Source: Alphaproteobacteria bacterium
GTDB lineage: Bacteria; Pseudomonadota; Alphaproteobacteria; JAUHZY01
Length of the DNA stretch: 64,000 nucleotides
Assembly (NCBI GenBank): GCA_030425825.1
Contig: JAUHZY010000002.1
Span: forward strand, 47,036 to 111,035
Direction of reading: 5' to 3'
The notes beneath the pieces are model-generated. The model did no database searches and was not told where the DNA came from. It saw only the letters and a program-made list of their open reading frames with translations. The translations under genes were made by a program, and so were the position numbers. This document shows, in pieces, positions 47,296 through 55,783 of this stretch (position 1 is its first letter; each line of letters opens with the position of its first letter).

Positions 47296-50200
47296 GTGAC
47301 CCAAATTTTATTCACATCTGCGCTTGCAAATCCTGCTTTAATCGCGAATTTCGATCCTTCTGCAGATCAGCTGATCATTGATGCTGGTGCGTTTGAAACG
47401 CGCATTGATCGCAGCGGTAGCGGTACAGTTCTTGTTGTTGATGGCGTTGGCAGCCTCATTATCCCAACACTTACACCAGAACAAATTGAAGCGAATGTAA
47501 ATGTGAAGTTTACAGATGGCAGCGTCTTATTGGTTGGTGATAACAAAATTGCTGATAGTGATGATGATGACGAAAACTTGCTTGTTGGTACAAGCGCAAG
47601 CGACAGAGTTTCTGGCCTTGATGGTGATGATACTCTGGATGGTGGCGCTGGGAATGATGTTTTGCAAGGTAATCAAGGAGACGATTCTGTTGTTGGTGGA
47701 CTGGGTAATGATTATCTGTTTGGTGGGCAAGATGAAGACACGCTAGAAGGTGGTGATGGCAACGATTACCTTCAAGGAAATAAAGGGCATGACTCACTTG
47801 CTGGTGGTGACGGTATTGATGTGATACTTGGTGGACAAGACAATGATACGCTGCTTGGCGGTAATGATAATGACCATCTTCAAGGAAATAAAGGCGACGA
47901 CTTTCTATATGGAGAAGGTGGCAATGACTATCTTTCAGGCGCAACAGGAAATGACAAGCTTTATGGCGGTACAGGTGCAGATTATCTGCAAGGTAATATT
48001 GGTGACGATGAATTGCGTGGCCAAGATGGTGATGACACGATTTTGGGTGGACAAGGTAATGACCTTGCTGTTGGTGGTGACGGTCATGACCGTATTAGCG
48101 GAAATAAAGGCGATGACCTGATCTCCGGCCAAACAGGGAACGACTTGCTGCAAGGTGACTCAGGTAATGATCAGATTTTTGGTGGATCGGGAAATGACAG
48201 CCTTTACGGTAATGAGGGCGATGATCATTTAGACGGGAATGAAGGCGCAGACTTATTGATTGGCGGCAATGGTAATGACATTGTTACAGGCGGTGATGGT
48301 GCGGATACAATTCTAGGGGATGCAGGTGAGGATCAGATTTTTGGCGGAAATGGTGATGACACGATCCAGGCAGGTGATGATGCAGACTCTGTCTTTGGCC
48401 AAGAGGGTGATGACACAATTCAAGGTGGTGCAGGTGATGACCATATAGAAGGTCGCGAAGGTGTTGACCTGATTTATGGTGGAATTGATGGTGATACACT
48501 ATTTGGCGGTGATGGCCATGATTCGCTTTTTGGGGAAGAAGGTGACGACTTTCTCAGTGGAGGTGATGGCGCTGACTTTTTGACAGGGCAACAAGGAGAA
48601 GACTCAATACAAGGCGCTGATGGCGATGACACGGTTATGGGTGGTCGTGATGACGATTCGTTAGACGGTGGCAATGATGAAGACTCAATTTTTGCAGATG
48701 AAGGTGATGACAGCGTTGAAGGTGGTGCAGGAAATGACACGCTAGATGGCGGTCTAGGAAATGATGTGATCTCTGGTCAAGATGGTGCAGATGTTATCAC
48801 GGGTGACCTGGGTGACGATGTGATTGAAGGTGGTGGTGATAATGACCTGCTTTCAGGCGCAGAAGGCAACGACACTTTTGTTTTTAATTATGATATGCAA
48901 TCTATCAATTATGATGCTTCAGTCGGTGATTTGATTCGTCTTGAAGGTGATGATGTGGATCAGATTATTGATTTTGAAAGAGCAGAGGATGCTCTAATCA
49001 TTAGCGTTGATAATGCTAAGACTCTTTCTTTGTCAAATGGCAGTTGGGGATTTTTATCTGCAGAAATGATTGCTGTATCCTATGATCCCAATGGTATTGT
49101 AAAAATATATATGGATGGGAATGCAGAAAACCAAGTTGTTGAGCTGCATAATCAAGATATTAATAATACCTTCTCTGCAACAAATCTGGCCGAATTAATC
49201 GCGAATTATAGCTATGACATCACAATTAATTTGGGATCTACGTCCGAAGACATGTTGGTCACAGGAACAGATGCGGATGACACGCTTGCAGCACTTAGCG
49301 GCGATGACACAATTTATGGCGGATCAGCTGATGATACGTTACATGGTAATTCTGGCGATGACACATTAGATGGTGGGTCAGGAAATGACACATTAGATGG
49401 TGGCGATGGCGATGACACATTATTTGGTAATGATGGTGATGATACCTTAAATGGTGGGTCAGGAAATGACTCAGGTATGGGGGGAAGCAGTAATGACACA
49501 GTGAATGGTGGATCTGGTCATGACACGCTATTTGGTAATGACGGTGATGACTCGTTGTCAGGTAATGATGGTGATGACTCATTAGATGGTGGATCAGGAA
49601 ATGATTCAGGCTTTGGCGGTTCTGGCAATGACACGCTAGAAGGTGGATCAGGAAATGATGTTCTTGACGGCGGCGGCAGTCAAGATACGCTCTTAGGTGG
49701 TAGTGGAAATGATACCCTTCAAGGTAACTCTGGTGATGATTCATTAAACGGTGGTGATGGGAATGATTCATTAGATGGTGGATCTGCGAATGACACGTTG
49801 CACGGTGGCACGGGGAATGACACTTTGACTGGGTCAACAGGTGATGACAGCTTACATGGTGACAGCGGTGATGACCATCTTGATGGTGGTGCAGGGAATG
49901 ACACGCTTTCTGGATCAAGTGGTGATGATACGCTAGGTGGCGGTAGTGATGATGACACTGTTATGGGAGAGTCTGGTGATGATACCCTACATGGTGACAG
50001 TGGTGATGATACTTTGGTCGGTGGCAGCGGTGTTGATACACTGAATGGTGGCACCGGCAATGATTCGCTTCTTGGTGGCGATACAACTGATATTCTTTCA
50101 GGTGGTAGTGGTCGTGATATTTTACATGGCGGCACAGCAGGTGATTCTTTGTTTGGCGGCGAAGGAAAAGATACGCTTTCAGGTGAAGGCGGTGATGACA

Positions 50201-51021
50201 CCCTAGAAGGTGGTGTTGGGAATGATACATTTGATGGCGGAAGCGGCTTGGATGTTATTTATGGTGGCGCGGGTGATGATTCTGCGCATGGCGGCGTTGA
50301 TGCCGATACGATTTATGGTGGAGAGAACAATGACCGACTTTTTGGTGGGTCAGCTGCCGACTTTATCTTTGGTGAAGAAGATGAAGATTACATAGACGGC
50401 GGAGAAAATGATGACTCACTAGACGGTGGCGAGCAAGATGACACGGTTGTTGGTGGTGCAGGTGATGACACTGTTATTGGTCAAGACGAAGATGATTCGT
50501 TAATGGGTGATGATGGTAACGATTTTATCATTGGCGGGTCAGATAATGATGTTCTGCGTGGCGGATCTGGTGTTGATATCCTCAGCGGTGGCCAAGATAA
50601 CGATACGATTGAAGGTGGTATCGGTGACGACAGTCTTTGGGGGAATGATGACAATGACATGTTTGTCTTTAACTATGATATGTCAGGTATTGTTGGTACG
50701 GTAAGTTATGATAACTTTGCCGCATTAACAGGTGCTGGCAGTGATGTTGTTGTTGATTATTGTAAAACAGAAGATGTTTTATACATCAGTTTTGCTAATA
50801 CATGGAATGATGTCACAAACGCTGGTGTTCTTGAAAGCTTTAGCGCAGGCCATATTGAAGTTTCTTGGTCTTCAAGTGTGCTAGAAATTTACGTTGATGG
50901 GCAAGCTAATCGTGATCACATTATCAGATTGGAAGATCAGTCTGCAGGCGCAGCAACAAATCTTGACGAACTTTCCAACATCGATAGCTATACAATCTAC
51001 CTCAACGGTACCCAAATTTAG
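47296..51021 (+). CDS. RTX (hemolysin-type calcium-binding repeat) protein, second paralogue
   Basis: A 1241-residue acidic protein built on nine-residue calcium-binding repeats. GTG start at 47296, with GGAG at 47282-47285. The N-terminal 83 or so residues (TQILFTSALANPALIANFD...VLLVGDN) align with the N-terminus of the giant RTX protein. First RTX block: about residues 100-525. Middle non-repeat module: about 526-652 (FVFNYDMQSINYD...). Second RTX block: about 655-1120. C-terminal non-repeat module: about 1121-1241 (FVFNYDMSGIVG...). It has no Sec signal and is probably exported by a type I system encoded elsewhere. It has none of the ENLTLLG spacer modules of the larger protein, and no sigma-54-like site precedes it. 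Confidence 0.93.
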   Translation: MTQILFTSALANPALIANFDPSADQLIIDAGAFETRIDRSGSGTVLVVDGVGSLIIPTLTPEQIEANVNVKFTDGSVLLVGDNKIADSDDDDENLLVGTSASDRVSGLDGDDTLDGGAGNDVLQGNQGDDSVVGGLGNDYLFGGQDEDTLEGGDGNDYLQGNKGHDSLAGGDGIDVILGGQDNDTLLGGNDNDHLQGNKGDDFLYGEGGNDYLSGATGNDKLYGGTGADYLQGNIGDDELRGQDGDDTILGGQGNDLAVGGDGHDRISGNKGDDLISGQTGNDLLQGDSGNDQIFGGSGNDSLYGNEGDDHLDGNEGADLLIGGNGNDIVTGGDGADTILGDAGEDQIFGGNGDDTIQAGDDADSVFGQEGDDTIQGGAGDDHIEGREGVDLIYGGIDGDTLFGGDGHDSLFGEEGDDFLSGGDGADFLTGQQGEDSIQGADGDDTVMGGRDDDSLDGGNDEDSIFADEGDDSVEGGAGNDTLDGGLGNDVISGQDGADVITGDLGDDVIEGGGDNDLLSGAEGNDTFVFNYDMQSINYDASVGDLIRLEGDDVDQIIDFERAEDALIISVDNAKTLSLSNGSWGFLSAEMIAVSYDPNGIVKIYMDGNAENQVVELHNQDINNTFSATNLAELIANYSYDITINLGSTSEDMLVTGTDADDTLAALSGDDTIYGGSADDTLHGNSGDDTLDGGSGNDTLDGGDGDDTLFGNDGDDTLNGGSGNDSGMGGSSNDTVNGGSGHDTLFGNDGDDSLSGNDGDDSLDGGSGNDSGFGGSGNDTLEGGSGNDVLDGGGSQDTLLGGSGNDTLQGNSGDDSLNGGDGNDSLDGGSANDTLHGGTGNDTLTGSTGDDSLHGDSGDDHLDGGAGNDTLSGSSGDDTLGGGSDDDTVMGESGDDTLHGDSGDDTLVGGSGVDTLNGGTGNDSLLGGDTTDILSGGSGRDILHGGTAGDSLFGGEGKDTLSGEGGDDTLEGGVGNDTFDGGSGLDVIYGGAGDDSAHGGVDADTIYGGENNDRLFGGSAADFIFGEEDEDYIDGGENDDSLDGGEQDDTVVGGAGDDTVIGQDEDDSLMGDDGNDFIIGGSDNDVLRGGSGVDILSGGQDNDTIEGGIGDDSLWGNDDNDMFVFNYDMSGIVGTVSYDNFAALTGAGSDVVVDYCKTEDVLYISFANTWNDVTNAGVLESFSAGHIEVSWSSSVLEIYVDGQANRDHIIRLEDQSAGAATNLDELSNIDSYTIYLNGTQI
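47590..48870 (+). repeat. First RTX block of the second RTX gene
   Basis: Tandem 27-base coding units such as GGDGNDYLQGN and GGQGNDLAVGG. The DYLQGNKG and LQGNxGDD variants also occur in the first RTX block of the giant gene, supporting a common ancestor. Confidence 0.8.
49260..50655 (+). repeat. Second RTX block of the second RTX gene
   Basis: Units here are SGDDTLDGGSGNDTLxGG-like and very uniform up to about 50040, then more mixed. The uniform part resembles the long unbroken run at about 24350-26690 of the giant gene. Confidence 0.8.
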
Positions 51022-51030
51022 TAATAATGC

Positions 51031-52389
51031 TTAAAACTTTTCGACTGTGAAGACCATTGCTTTGAAGCTGTCGGACCAGTGGTTTTCTTTCATGCCAGCT
51101 TTTTGTTTTAGGCGTGTGAGGAAAAGTTTTGGGTCTGGTATACCTTCCCACACTTGAGGTAAGAAGATGGCGTTTTTGCCTTTGTCTTGGATAACCAAGC
51201 CTTCCTCAAAAGGCTTTAGTTTTGTCAGGAGGTCTTCTTCGCTGCTTATTTCTAGTGGACGGAGGCAACCCATAACGGAGAGGGACATGCTTGTGCTTTT
51301 CCATTCTTCTGTCGTCATAGGCTTGAAACGTTTGTCTCCAAAAGCTGATCTGTAAGCACATTCAGAAATATCTTGAACAAGTGGTACAACAGCGCCGACA
51401 GTTCCTTGGCAACCGCGCAAATGACCATTCTTGTCATTTAATGTAACAAAGCTTCCACGTACTGTCCGCAGAGGGCGTGAAAAGGTCTCAGGCCTTATTT
51501 GTGGTTTGCGTCCTTTTTTCAAACCATGTTCAATTGTTAAGTTGGCAACGCGGTAGAGCTCGTCTCTATATTCTTTTGGTAGTGCGTAAGGGAAAGCTTC
51601 AAAAGCAAAAACACCGTAACCAACAACACGATCCTTTGGTGCGATTGTGTCACCTGAGTTTCTGAGGTCTAAAGTGGTTGGGCGCATATCATGGCGATGC
51701 GCAAGATGGATGGCACCATTGATTGCGCGGTGCCCGCACGCATTCTTAGATTGTAAAACGGGGTTGAGTTTGTCAATGGAAAGCCCTGTTACATTATCAA
51801 GTTTTCTAGCTGTTTTATAGTTGTGAAAGTGAGATAGGTCAGAGCTGATGAAGATAAAGGTTTTTTCATCCTTTAAAAATGGCTCTAGGATATTCGCAAC
51901 GATTTCAGGTTTCTCATCACCAACGATCATTGGAATAATTTTTAAGTCAGGTTTGATTTTTTTTAAGAAGGGAAGTTGCATTTCCAAGCAGTGTTCATTG
52001 GCAAAAGCTTCATCACATATAGAAACTTCAGGGTTTTCAGTAAGGGCCTTATAGCCTTTTAAATCGATTTCTAGTGCGCCGAATGGTGTGTCAAAGGCTT
52101 GTGCGCTGGAAATAGCAATTCCTTTGAAAGCATGTTTGTGTGAAGGGCCAATCAAAATAGCACGATCAAAATTGTTTTTGTCCCGTTCAAATATTTTATA
52201 TCCTGTTGCTGCTATTTCTCCTGAAAAGCGAAGTCCAGCATGTGGGATGACCATCATTTTGGGGTGTACAGGGTATAAGGTTGCTTTTTCCAAGAACCCA
52301 GATACTTGATTGTTGATCTCGTCAGGGTCTTTAGAGTACCAACTGCCAGAAAACTTAAGGGGCTTGATTAAAGAAGATTGAGTTGTCAT
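51031..52389 (-). CDS. AmmeMemoRadiSam system A/B fusion (MEMO1-like plus AMMECR1 domains)
   Basis: A 452-residue fusion. Residues 1 to about 262 form a MEMO-like domain, a relative of extradiol dioxygenases. It has MMVIPHAGLRFSGEIAATGY, ILIGPSHKHAFKGIAIS, NEHCLEMQLPFLKKI and FISSDLSHFHNY, with His residues at the metal-site positions. Residues about 265-452 are an AMMECR1 domain with GSFVTLNDKNGHLRGCQGTV. The third partner, a radical SAM protein, is not in the window. Its 5' end overlaps the upstream gene by 35 bases. Function of the system is not established. Confidence 0.88.
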   Translation of the reverse strand: MTTQSSLIKPLKFSGSWYSKDPDEINNQVSGFLEKATLYPVHPKMMVIPHAGLRFSGEIAATGYKIFERDKNNFDRAILIGPSHKHAFKGIAISSAQAFDTPFGALEIDLKGYKALTENPEVSICDEAFANEHCLEMQLPFLKKIKPDLKIIPMIVGDEKPEIVANILEPFLKDEKTFIFISSDLSHFHNYKTARKLDNVTGLSIDKLNPVLQSKNACGHRAINGAIHLAHRHDMRPTTLDLRNSGDTIAPKDRVVGYGVFAFEAFPYALPKEYRDELYRVANLTIEHGLKKGRKPQIRPETFSRPLRTVRGSFVTLNDKNGHLRGCQGTVGAVVPLVQDISECAYRSAFGDKRFKPMTTEEWKSTSMSLSVMGCLRPLEISSEEDLLTKLKPFEEGLVIQDKGKNAIFLPQVWEGIPDPKLFLTRLKQKAGMKENHWSDSFKAMVFTVEKF

Positions 52390-53830
52390 GACTCTCTACT
52401 TGTTGCTCTTGAAGAAGATCTTCGGGAATTGTAAAGGGTTGAATAGGCTCGGAAGGAGCAGGGCTGATCGTTTTGTGATGGCGTCTTAAGATTTTCATGA
52501 CAGCTAATGAGCGAGAGTTTGTGCCATCTTCGTTAAACTTAAAGAGACCATCTAGCCCTTCAAAACCACTAAAAGATGTCAGTGCGCCAGGTGTGTATGC
52601 AATTCCTTGTTTGGCCAGCAAGGCTGCAAGAACAGTTGCGTCATAAGCTAGCGTTGCAATGCGTGGAGGCCTCTTGCCAAAATTGTTTTTAAACTTTTTC
52701 TCGAATTCAACGCGTGAGTTGCGTTTTGGTGCTGCATACCAAGCACGTAAAATGGATTGTTCGCGACCAAGTGAATAGTCATCCCAAAGAGATGTCCCTA
52801 ATAGGCGTATTTTCTTCAAATCAACTTCATAATAGGCAAACATAGGTGCGATTTGTCTTAACTTGTCTGTGCTGATAGGAAGCAAAACAGCATCAAAGCC
52901 ATAGTCTATTTCTGGTAGCTCAGTTTCTTCTTCAGCAGGGTCAAGAACGACGTTCGCTTGTTCTTCTTTGATACGTTCTAATTCTTCTTTTTCTTTTTGT
53001 CGTCTTTCATAATCTGTAAATTCTTTGATAAGCCTAGTAAAGTCTTTTTGATGGTTTGAAAAATAAGCCTTCTTCGTGATTTCAACACCCTCAAATTTTT
53101 CATCAATCTCGTCGAGAACCTCAGCTGCAATTTGACCGTATTCTGTGTCTGGCGCAAGCAATGCAAAGCGTCTATGTCCTTGCTCAATCGCGAAATAAAG
53201 AACACGTTCAATTTGGTAGCGTGGAAGTATACCCATTAAAAATACGTCGCTATCAGCAACATATTTATTGTTAGAAAATGCAATCACCGGAATATCAGCA
53301 CGATCCGCAACAGATGAAACGGCTTCTACAGATTCAGAGAAAACAGGGCCAAGTATTAAGCTTGCATCATCGTCTACTGCGCGATAGGCAGCTTCTCTCG
53401 CGCCTTCTGCTGTTCCACCTGTATCATATGGGCGCAGTGTGAAATGTTTGTTCGCACTGTCGAACATGGCAAGCTGTGCAGCATTCAAAAGATCTTGTCC
53501 GATCGGCGCACCTTTCCCACTTAATGGCAAAAGGAGGGCAACAACATGCTCTTCATCAATTGCAACCTTTTTTGAAGAGGCGGTTGGAAGGTCTTGCTCT
53601 GTTTTGGGTGCGAAAAACTGGGATGATTCTTGATAGTCAAAACGCGCGTAGTAGTTGTCAGAAGGATCAACAATAATAGGGTCACGTGATGTCCACGGGC
53701 CATATACTAAAATATCATCATAGTTTGCATAGTCATCTCGGGAAGTTTCTTGCACATTTTGACATGCAGAGAGTATGGTAAGAGATACCAAAAAAAAGAG
53801 AGTCAGAAATGTCTGAAAACCCTGCGTCAT
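52355..53830 (-). CDS. Penicillin-binding protein activator, LpoA-like lipoprotein
   Basis: A 491-residue lipoprotein with lipobox LSAC at about residue 22, followed by a type 1 periplasmic-binding fold (LppC/YraM family). Key blocks are HVVALLLPLSGKGAPIGQDL near residue 94, LILGPVFSESVEAVSSVADR near residue 157, and LAYDATVLAALLAKQGI near residue 402. In enterobacteria LpoA activates PBP1a from the outer membrane. A Glu/Lys-rich helical insertion lies near residues 265-305. The start codon region overlaps the divergent rsmI start by 22 bases. Confidence 0.85.
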   Translation of the reverse strand: MTQGFQTFLTLFFLVSLTILSACQNVQETSRDDYANYDDILVYGPWTSRDPIIVDPSDNYYARFDYQESSQFFAPKTEQDLPTASSKKVAIDEEHVVALLLPLSGKGAPIGQDLLNAAQLAMFDSANKHFTLRPYDTGGTAEGAREAAYRAVDDDASLILGPVFSESVEAVSSVADRADIPVIAFSNNKYVADSDVFLMGILPRYQIERVLYFAIEQGHRRFALLAPDTEYGQIAAEVLDEIDEKFEGVEITKKAYFSNHQKDFTRLIKEFTDYERRQKEKEELERIKEEQANVVLDPAEEETELPEIDYGFDAVLLPISTDKLRQIAPMFAYYEVDLKKIRLLGTSLWDDYSLGREQSILRAWYAAPKRNSRVEFEKKFKNNFGKRPPRIATLAYDATVLAALLAKQGIAYTPGALTSFSGFEGLDGLFKFNEDGTNSRSLAVMKILRRHHKTISPAPSEPIQPFTIPEDLLQEQQVESHDNSIFFNQAP

Positions 53831-54717
53831 CTGAAAATCCTATTAGCAAAACTTTTTCGATTGAAGTATCAGTAAAATCATTACAGCCAGGATTATATAT
53901 TATATCGACACCTATTGGCAATCTCCAAGACATATCTCTTCGTGCATTAAATGCTTTAAGAGAAGTAGACTTCATTGCATGTGAGGACAACCGGGTTGTT
54001 AAGAAGCTTTTAACACATTATGGGATTAAAACGCCCACGTTTTCTTACCATGATCACAACAGCACGCAAAAGACACCAAAAATAGTTGAGAAAATACAAG
54101 CAGGACAATCTGTCGCTTTGGTCTCTGATGCCGGAACACCATTGGTTTCCGACCCAGGTTATGAACTGGTAAGGGCCTGTGTGAATAAAGGTGTTTATGT
54201 GACGGCAATTCCGGGGGTGTCTGCATCAATCATGGCGCTAAGTCTTTCAGGCCTGCCTACAGATCAATTCTTTTTTGGTGGATTTTTGCCTGCAAAAAAA
54301 GGACAGATGAAGAAAAAGATGGAAGAATTAAAAACTGTGCCATCTACACTTGTTTTTTACGAGTCACCTCGTCGACTTGTTACTTTTCTTGAGACATGCT
54401 TGGATGTGTTTGGCAACAGAGATGTCGTTGTTGCTCGTGAGTTGACAAAAATGTTTGAAGAAGTGCGTCGTGGTTCGGTGTCAACACTACTGGAAGAGTA
54501 TAAGAATGAAGATGCTCCAAAAGGAGAGGTTGTTGTCCTTGTAGGGCCAGGTGAGAAAAAAAGTGAATGGTCTGAAAAAGACATTAAAGATTGCCTCGCA
54601 GAAAGCCTTAAGAAAAATAGCTTGAAAGACAGTGTGGGGAATGTTGTAGAGTTGACAGGGTGGGCGAAAAAGGCTGTTTATCAGCTTGCGCTTGAGGTGT
54701 CAAAAAGGAGTGAATAA
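53809..54717 (+). CDS. rsmI: 16S rRNA (cytidine(1402)-2'-O)-methyltransferase
   Basis: RsmI methylates the ribose of C1402 in the decoding centre of 16S rRNA using S-adenosylmethionine. The 302-residue product has GLYIISTPIGNLQDISLRAL near residue 27, FIACEDNRVVKKLLTHYGI, and ALVSDAGTPLVSDPGYELV near residue 104, the SAM-binding core. The ATG at 53809 lies inside the divergent lipoprotein gene, and no later start preserves the family core. Its stop overlaps yraN as TAATG. Confidence 0.95.
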   Translation: MSENPASSENPISKTFSIEVSVKSLQPGLYIISTPIGNLQDISLRALNALREVDFIACEDNRVVKKLLTHYGIKTPTFSYHDHNSTQKTPKIVEKIQAGQSVALVSDAGTPLVSDPGYELVRACVNKGVYVTAIPGVSASIMALSLSGLPTDQFFFGGFLPAKKGQMKKKMEELKTVPSTLVFYESPRRLVTFLETCLDVFGNRDVVVARELTKMFEEVRRGSVSTLLEEYKNEDAPKGEVVVLVGPGEKKSEWSEKDIKDCLAESLKKNSLKDSVGNVVELTGWAKKAVYQLALEVSKRSE

Positions 54718-55064
54718 TGGCGACATCATATGCGCTTGGAAAAGCGGCAGAATTGCTCGCTCGTATGTATTTGATGTTTAAAGGCTATGCTTTTGTTGCG
54801 GGCAACTTCAAAACGCCTGTTGGAGAAATAGATCTTATCATGCGCCAGAAAAAAACACTTATTTTTGTTGAGGTTAAGTTGCGTCAAACAGTTGAGGAAG
54901 CTGCAGATGCTATCTCAGTAAAACAGCGTCAACGTATCTCACGTGCAGCGCAGTGGTTTTTAAAAAATACATCCCATCAAGATTATGCATGTCGTTTTGA
55001 TGCAGTTTTGATTTGTAAAGGTCGTTTTTTGCCAAAATTTAAACAGATAAAAAATGCTTGGTGA
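54717..55064 (+). CDS. yraN: YraN family protein (UPF0102)
   Basis: A 115-residue member of a family with a restriction-endonuclease-like fold and unknown role. It has GKAAELLARMYLMFKGYAFV at the N-terminus, and a putative active-site pattern GEIDLIMRQKKTLIFVEVKL (Asp, then Glu-x-Lys) near residues 36-55. The order rsmI-yraN is common in proteobacteria. Both ends overlap neighbours by a base or a few (TAATG and TGATG). Confidence 0.9.
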   Translation: MATSYALGKAAELLARMYLMFKGYAFVAGNFKTPVGEIDLIMRQKKTLIFVEVKLRQTVEEAADAISVKQRQRISRAAQWFLKNTSHQDYACRFDAVLICKGRFLPKFKQIKNAW

Positions 55065-55609
55065 TGAATAAAGAACAAACAAAAAAAACAGGACCGAGGA
55101 TTCCCAGGAAAATTACGCCACAACGTTTGCGTAATATTGCCTTGTATTATCTTGAGCGTTATTCTGCTTCCAGTGATAGCGTTCGACAAGTTTTGCGACG
55201 TCGCATTTTCAAAGCATCACGCCATCATGAGTTTGACATAGAAGAAGCACATGGTTGGGTCGAGGAAGTGATCGCCAGCTTTACAGAGCTTGGGTATTTA
55301 GATGACAAGAACTATGCTGAAACAAAAATACGTAGTTTGATCAGTCGAGGGAAGTCTTTTCGTTATGCCAAGGGTTATTTGATGCAAAAAGGGCTGGACC
55401 CAGAGCTAATCACACAGGCTATAGAGCCATATCTAGAAGACGAAGAAGATCATGAGTTAGAATCATGCCGACGGCTGGCACGCAAGAAAAGCATCGGGCC
55501 ATTTAGAGACGAGGAAGATCGCCAAGAATACTTCCAGAAAGATCTCGCAAAGCTTATTCGCGCTGGCTTTTCTTATGCCACCGCGAAACAAGTTATGGAG
55601 ATGGATTAG
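55064..55609 (+). CDS. recX: Regulatory protein RecX
   Basis: RecX binds and inhibits RecA filaments. The ATG at 55064 overlaps the yraN stop as TGATG and gives about 181 residues. The family pattern is visible: LRNIALYYLERYSASSDSVR near residue 23, VEEVIASFTELGYLDDKNYA near residue 70, then LISRGKSFRYAKGYLMQKGL. It is not next to recA here. The 3' end touches a convergent small ORF. Confidence 0.85.
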   Translation: MNKEQTKKTGPRIPRKITPQRLRNIALYYLERYSASSDSVRQVLRRRIFKASRHHEFDIEEAHGWVEEVIASFTELGYLDDKNYAETKIRSLISRGKSFRYAKGYLMQKGLDPELITQAIEPYLEDEEDHELESCRRLARKKSIGPFRDEEDRQEYFQKDLAKLIRAGFSYATAKQVMEMD

Positions 55610-55749
55610 CCGTTGCTTTTCTTCTTCGAAAGGGCTGCAAGATACGAGAACTTTGTTTCATCAAAGCGGTCTGCTTGCTCCATGTTTCCTTCGTTGAGTA
55701 GTTTTGCTAACCTTGTGAGGCCTTTATTGCCCGATTCTGTCTTGTTCAT
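55606..55749 (-). CDS. Hypothetical 47-residue protein
   Basis: A short ORF (MNKTESGNKGLTRLAKLLNE at the N-terminus) ends SKKKSNG. Its ATG at 55749 is preceded by AAAGGAAATC, a good ribosome binding site, and it lies 34 bases after the aminotransferase stop on the same strand, so the two could share a transcript. The peptide is helical and basic at the end. I do not recognise the family. It converges with recX, with a 4-base overlap. Confidence 0.5.
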   Translation of the reverse strand: MNKTESGNKGLTRLAKLLNEGNMEQADRFDETKFSYLAALSKKKSNG

Positions 55750-55783
55750 TTTTGATTTCCTTTAGTTTTTGCCGGCGGCTTCT

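Noticed and set aside
47510..50704. Similar frames opposite and across the second RTX gene
   Set aside because: Same cause: low-complexity codons keep other frames open by chance.
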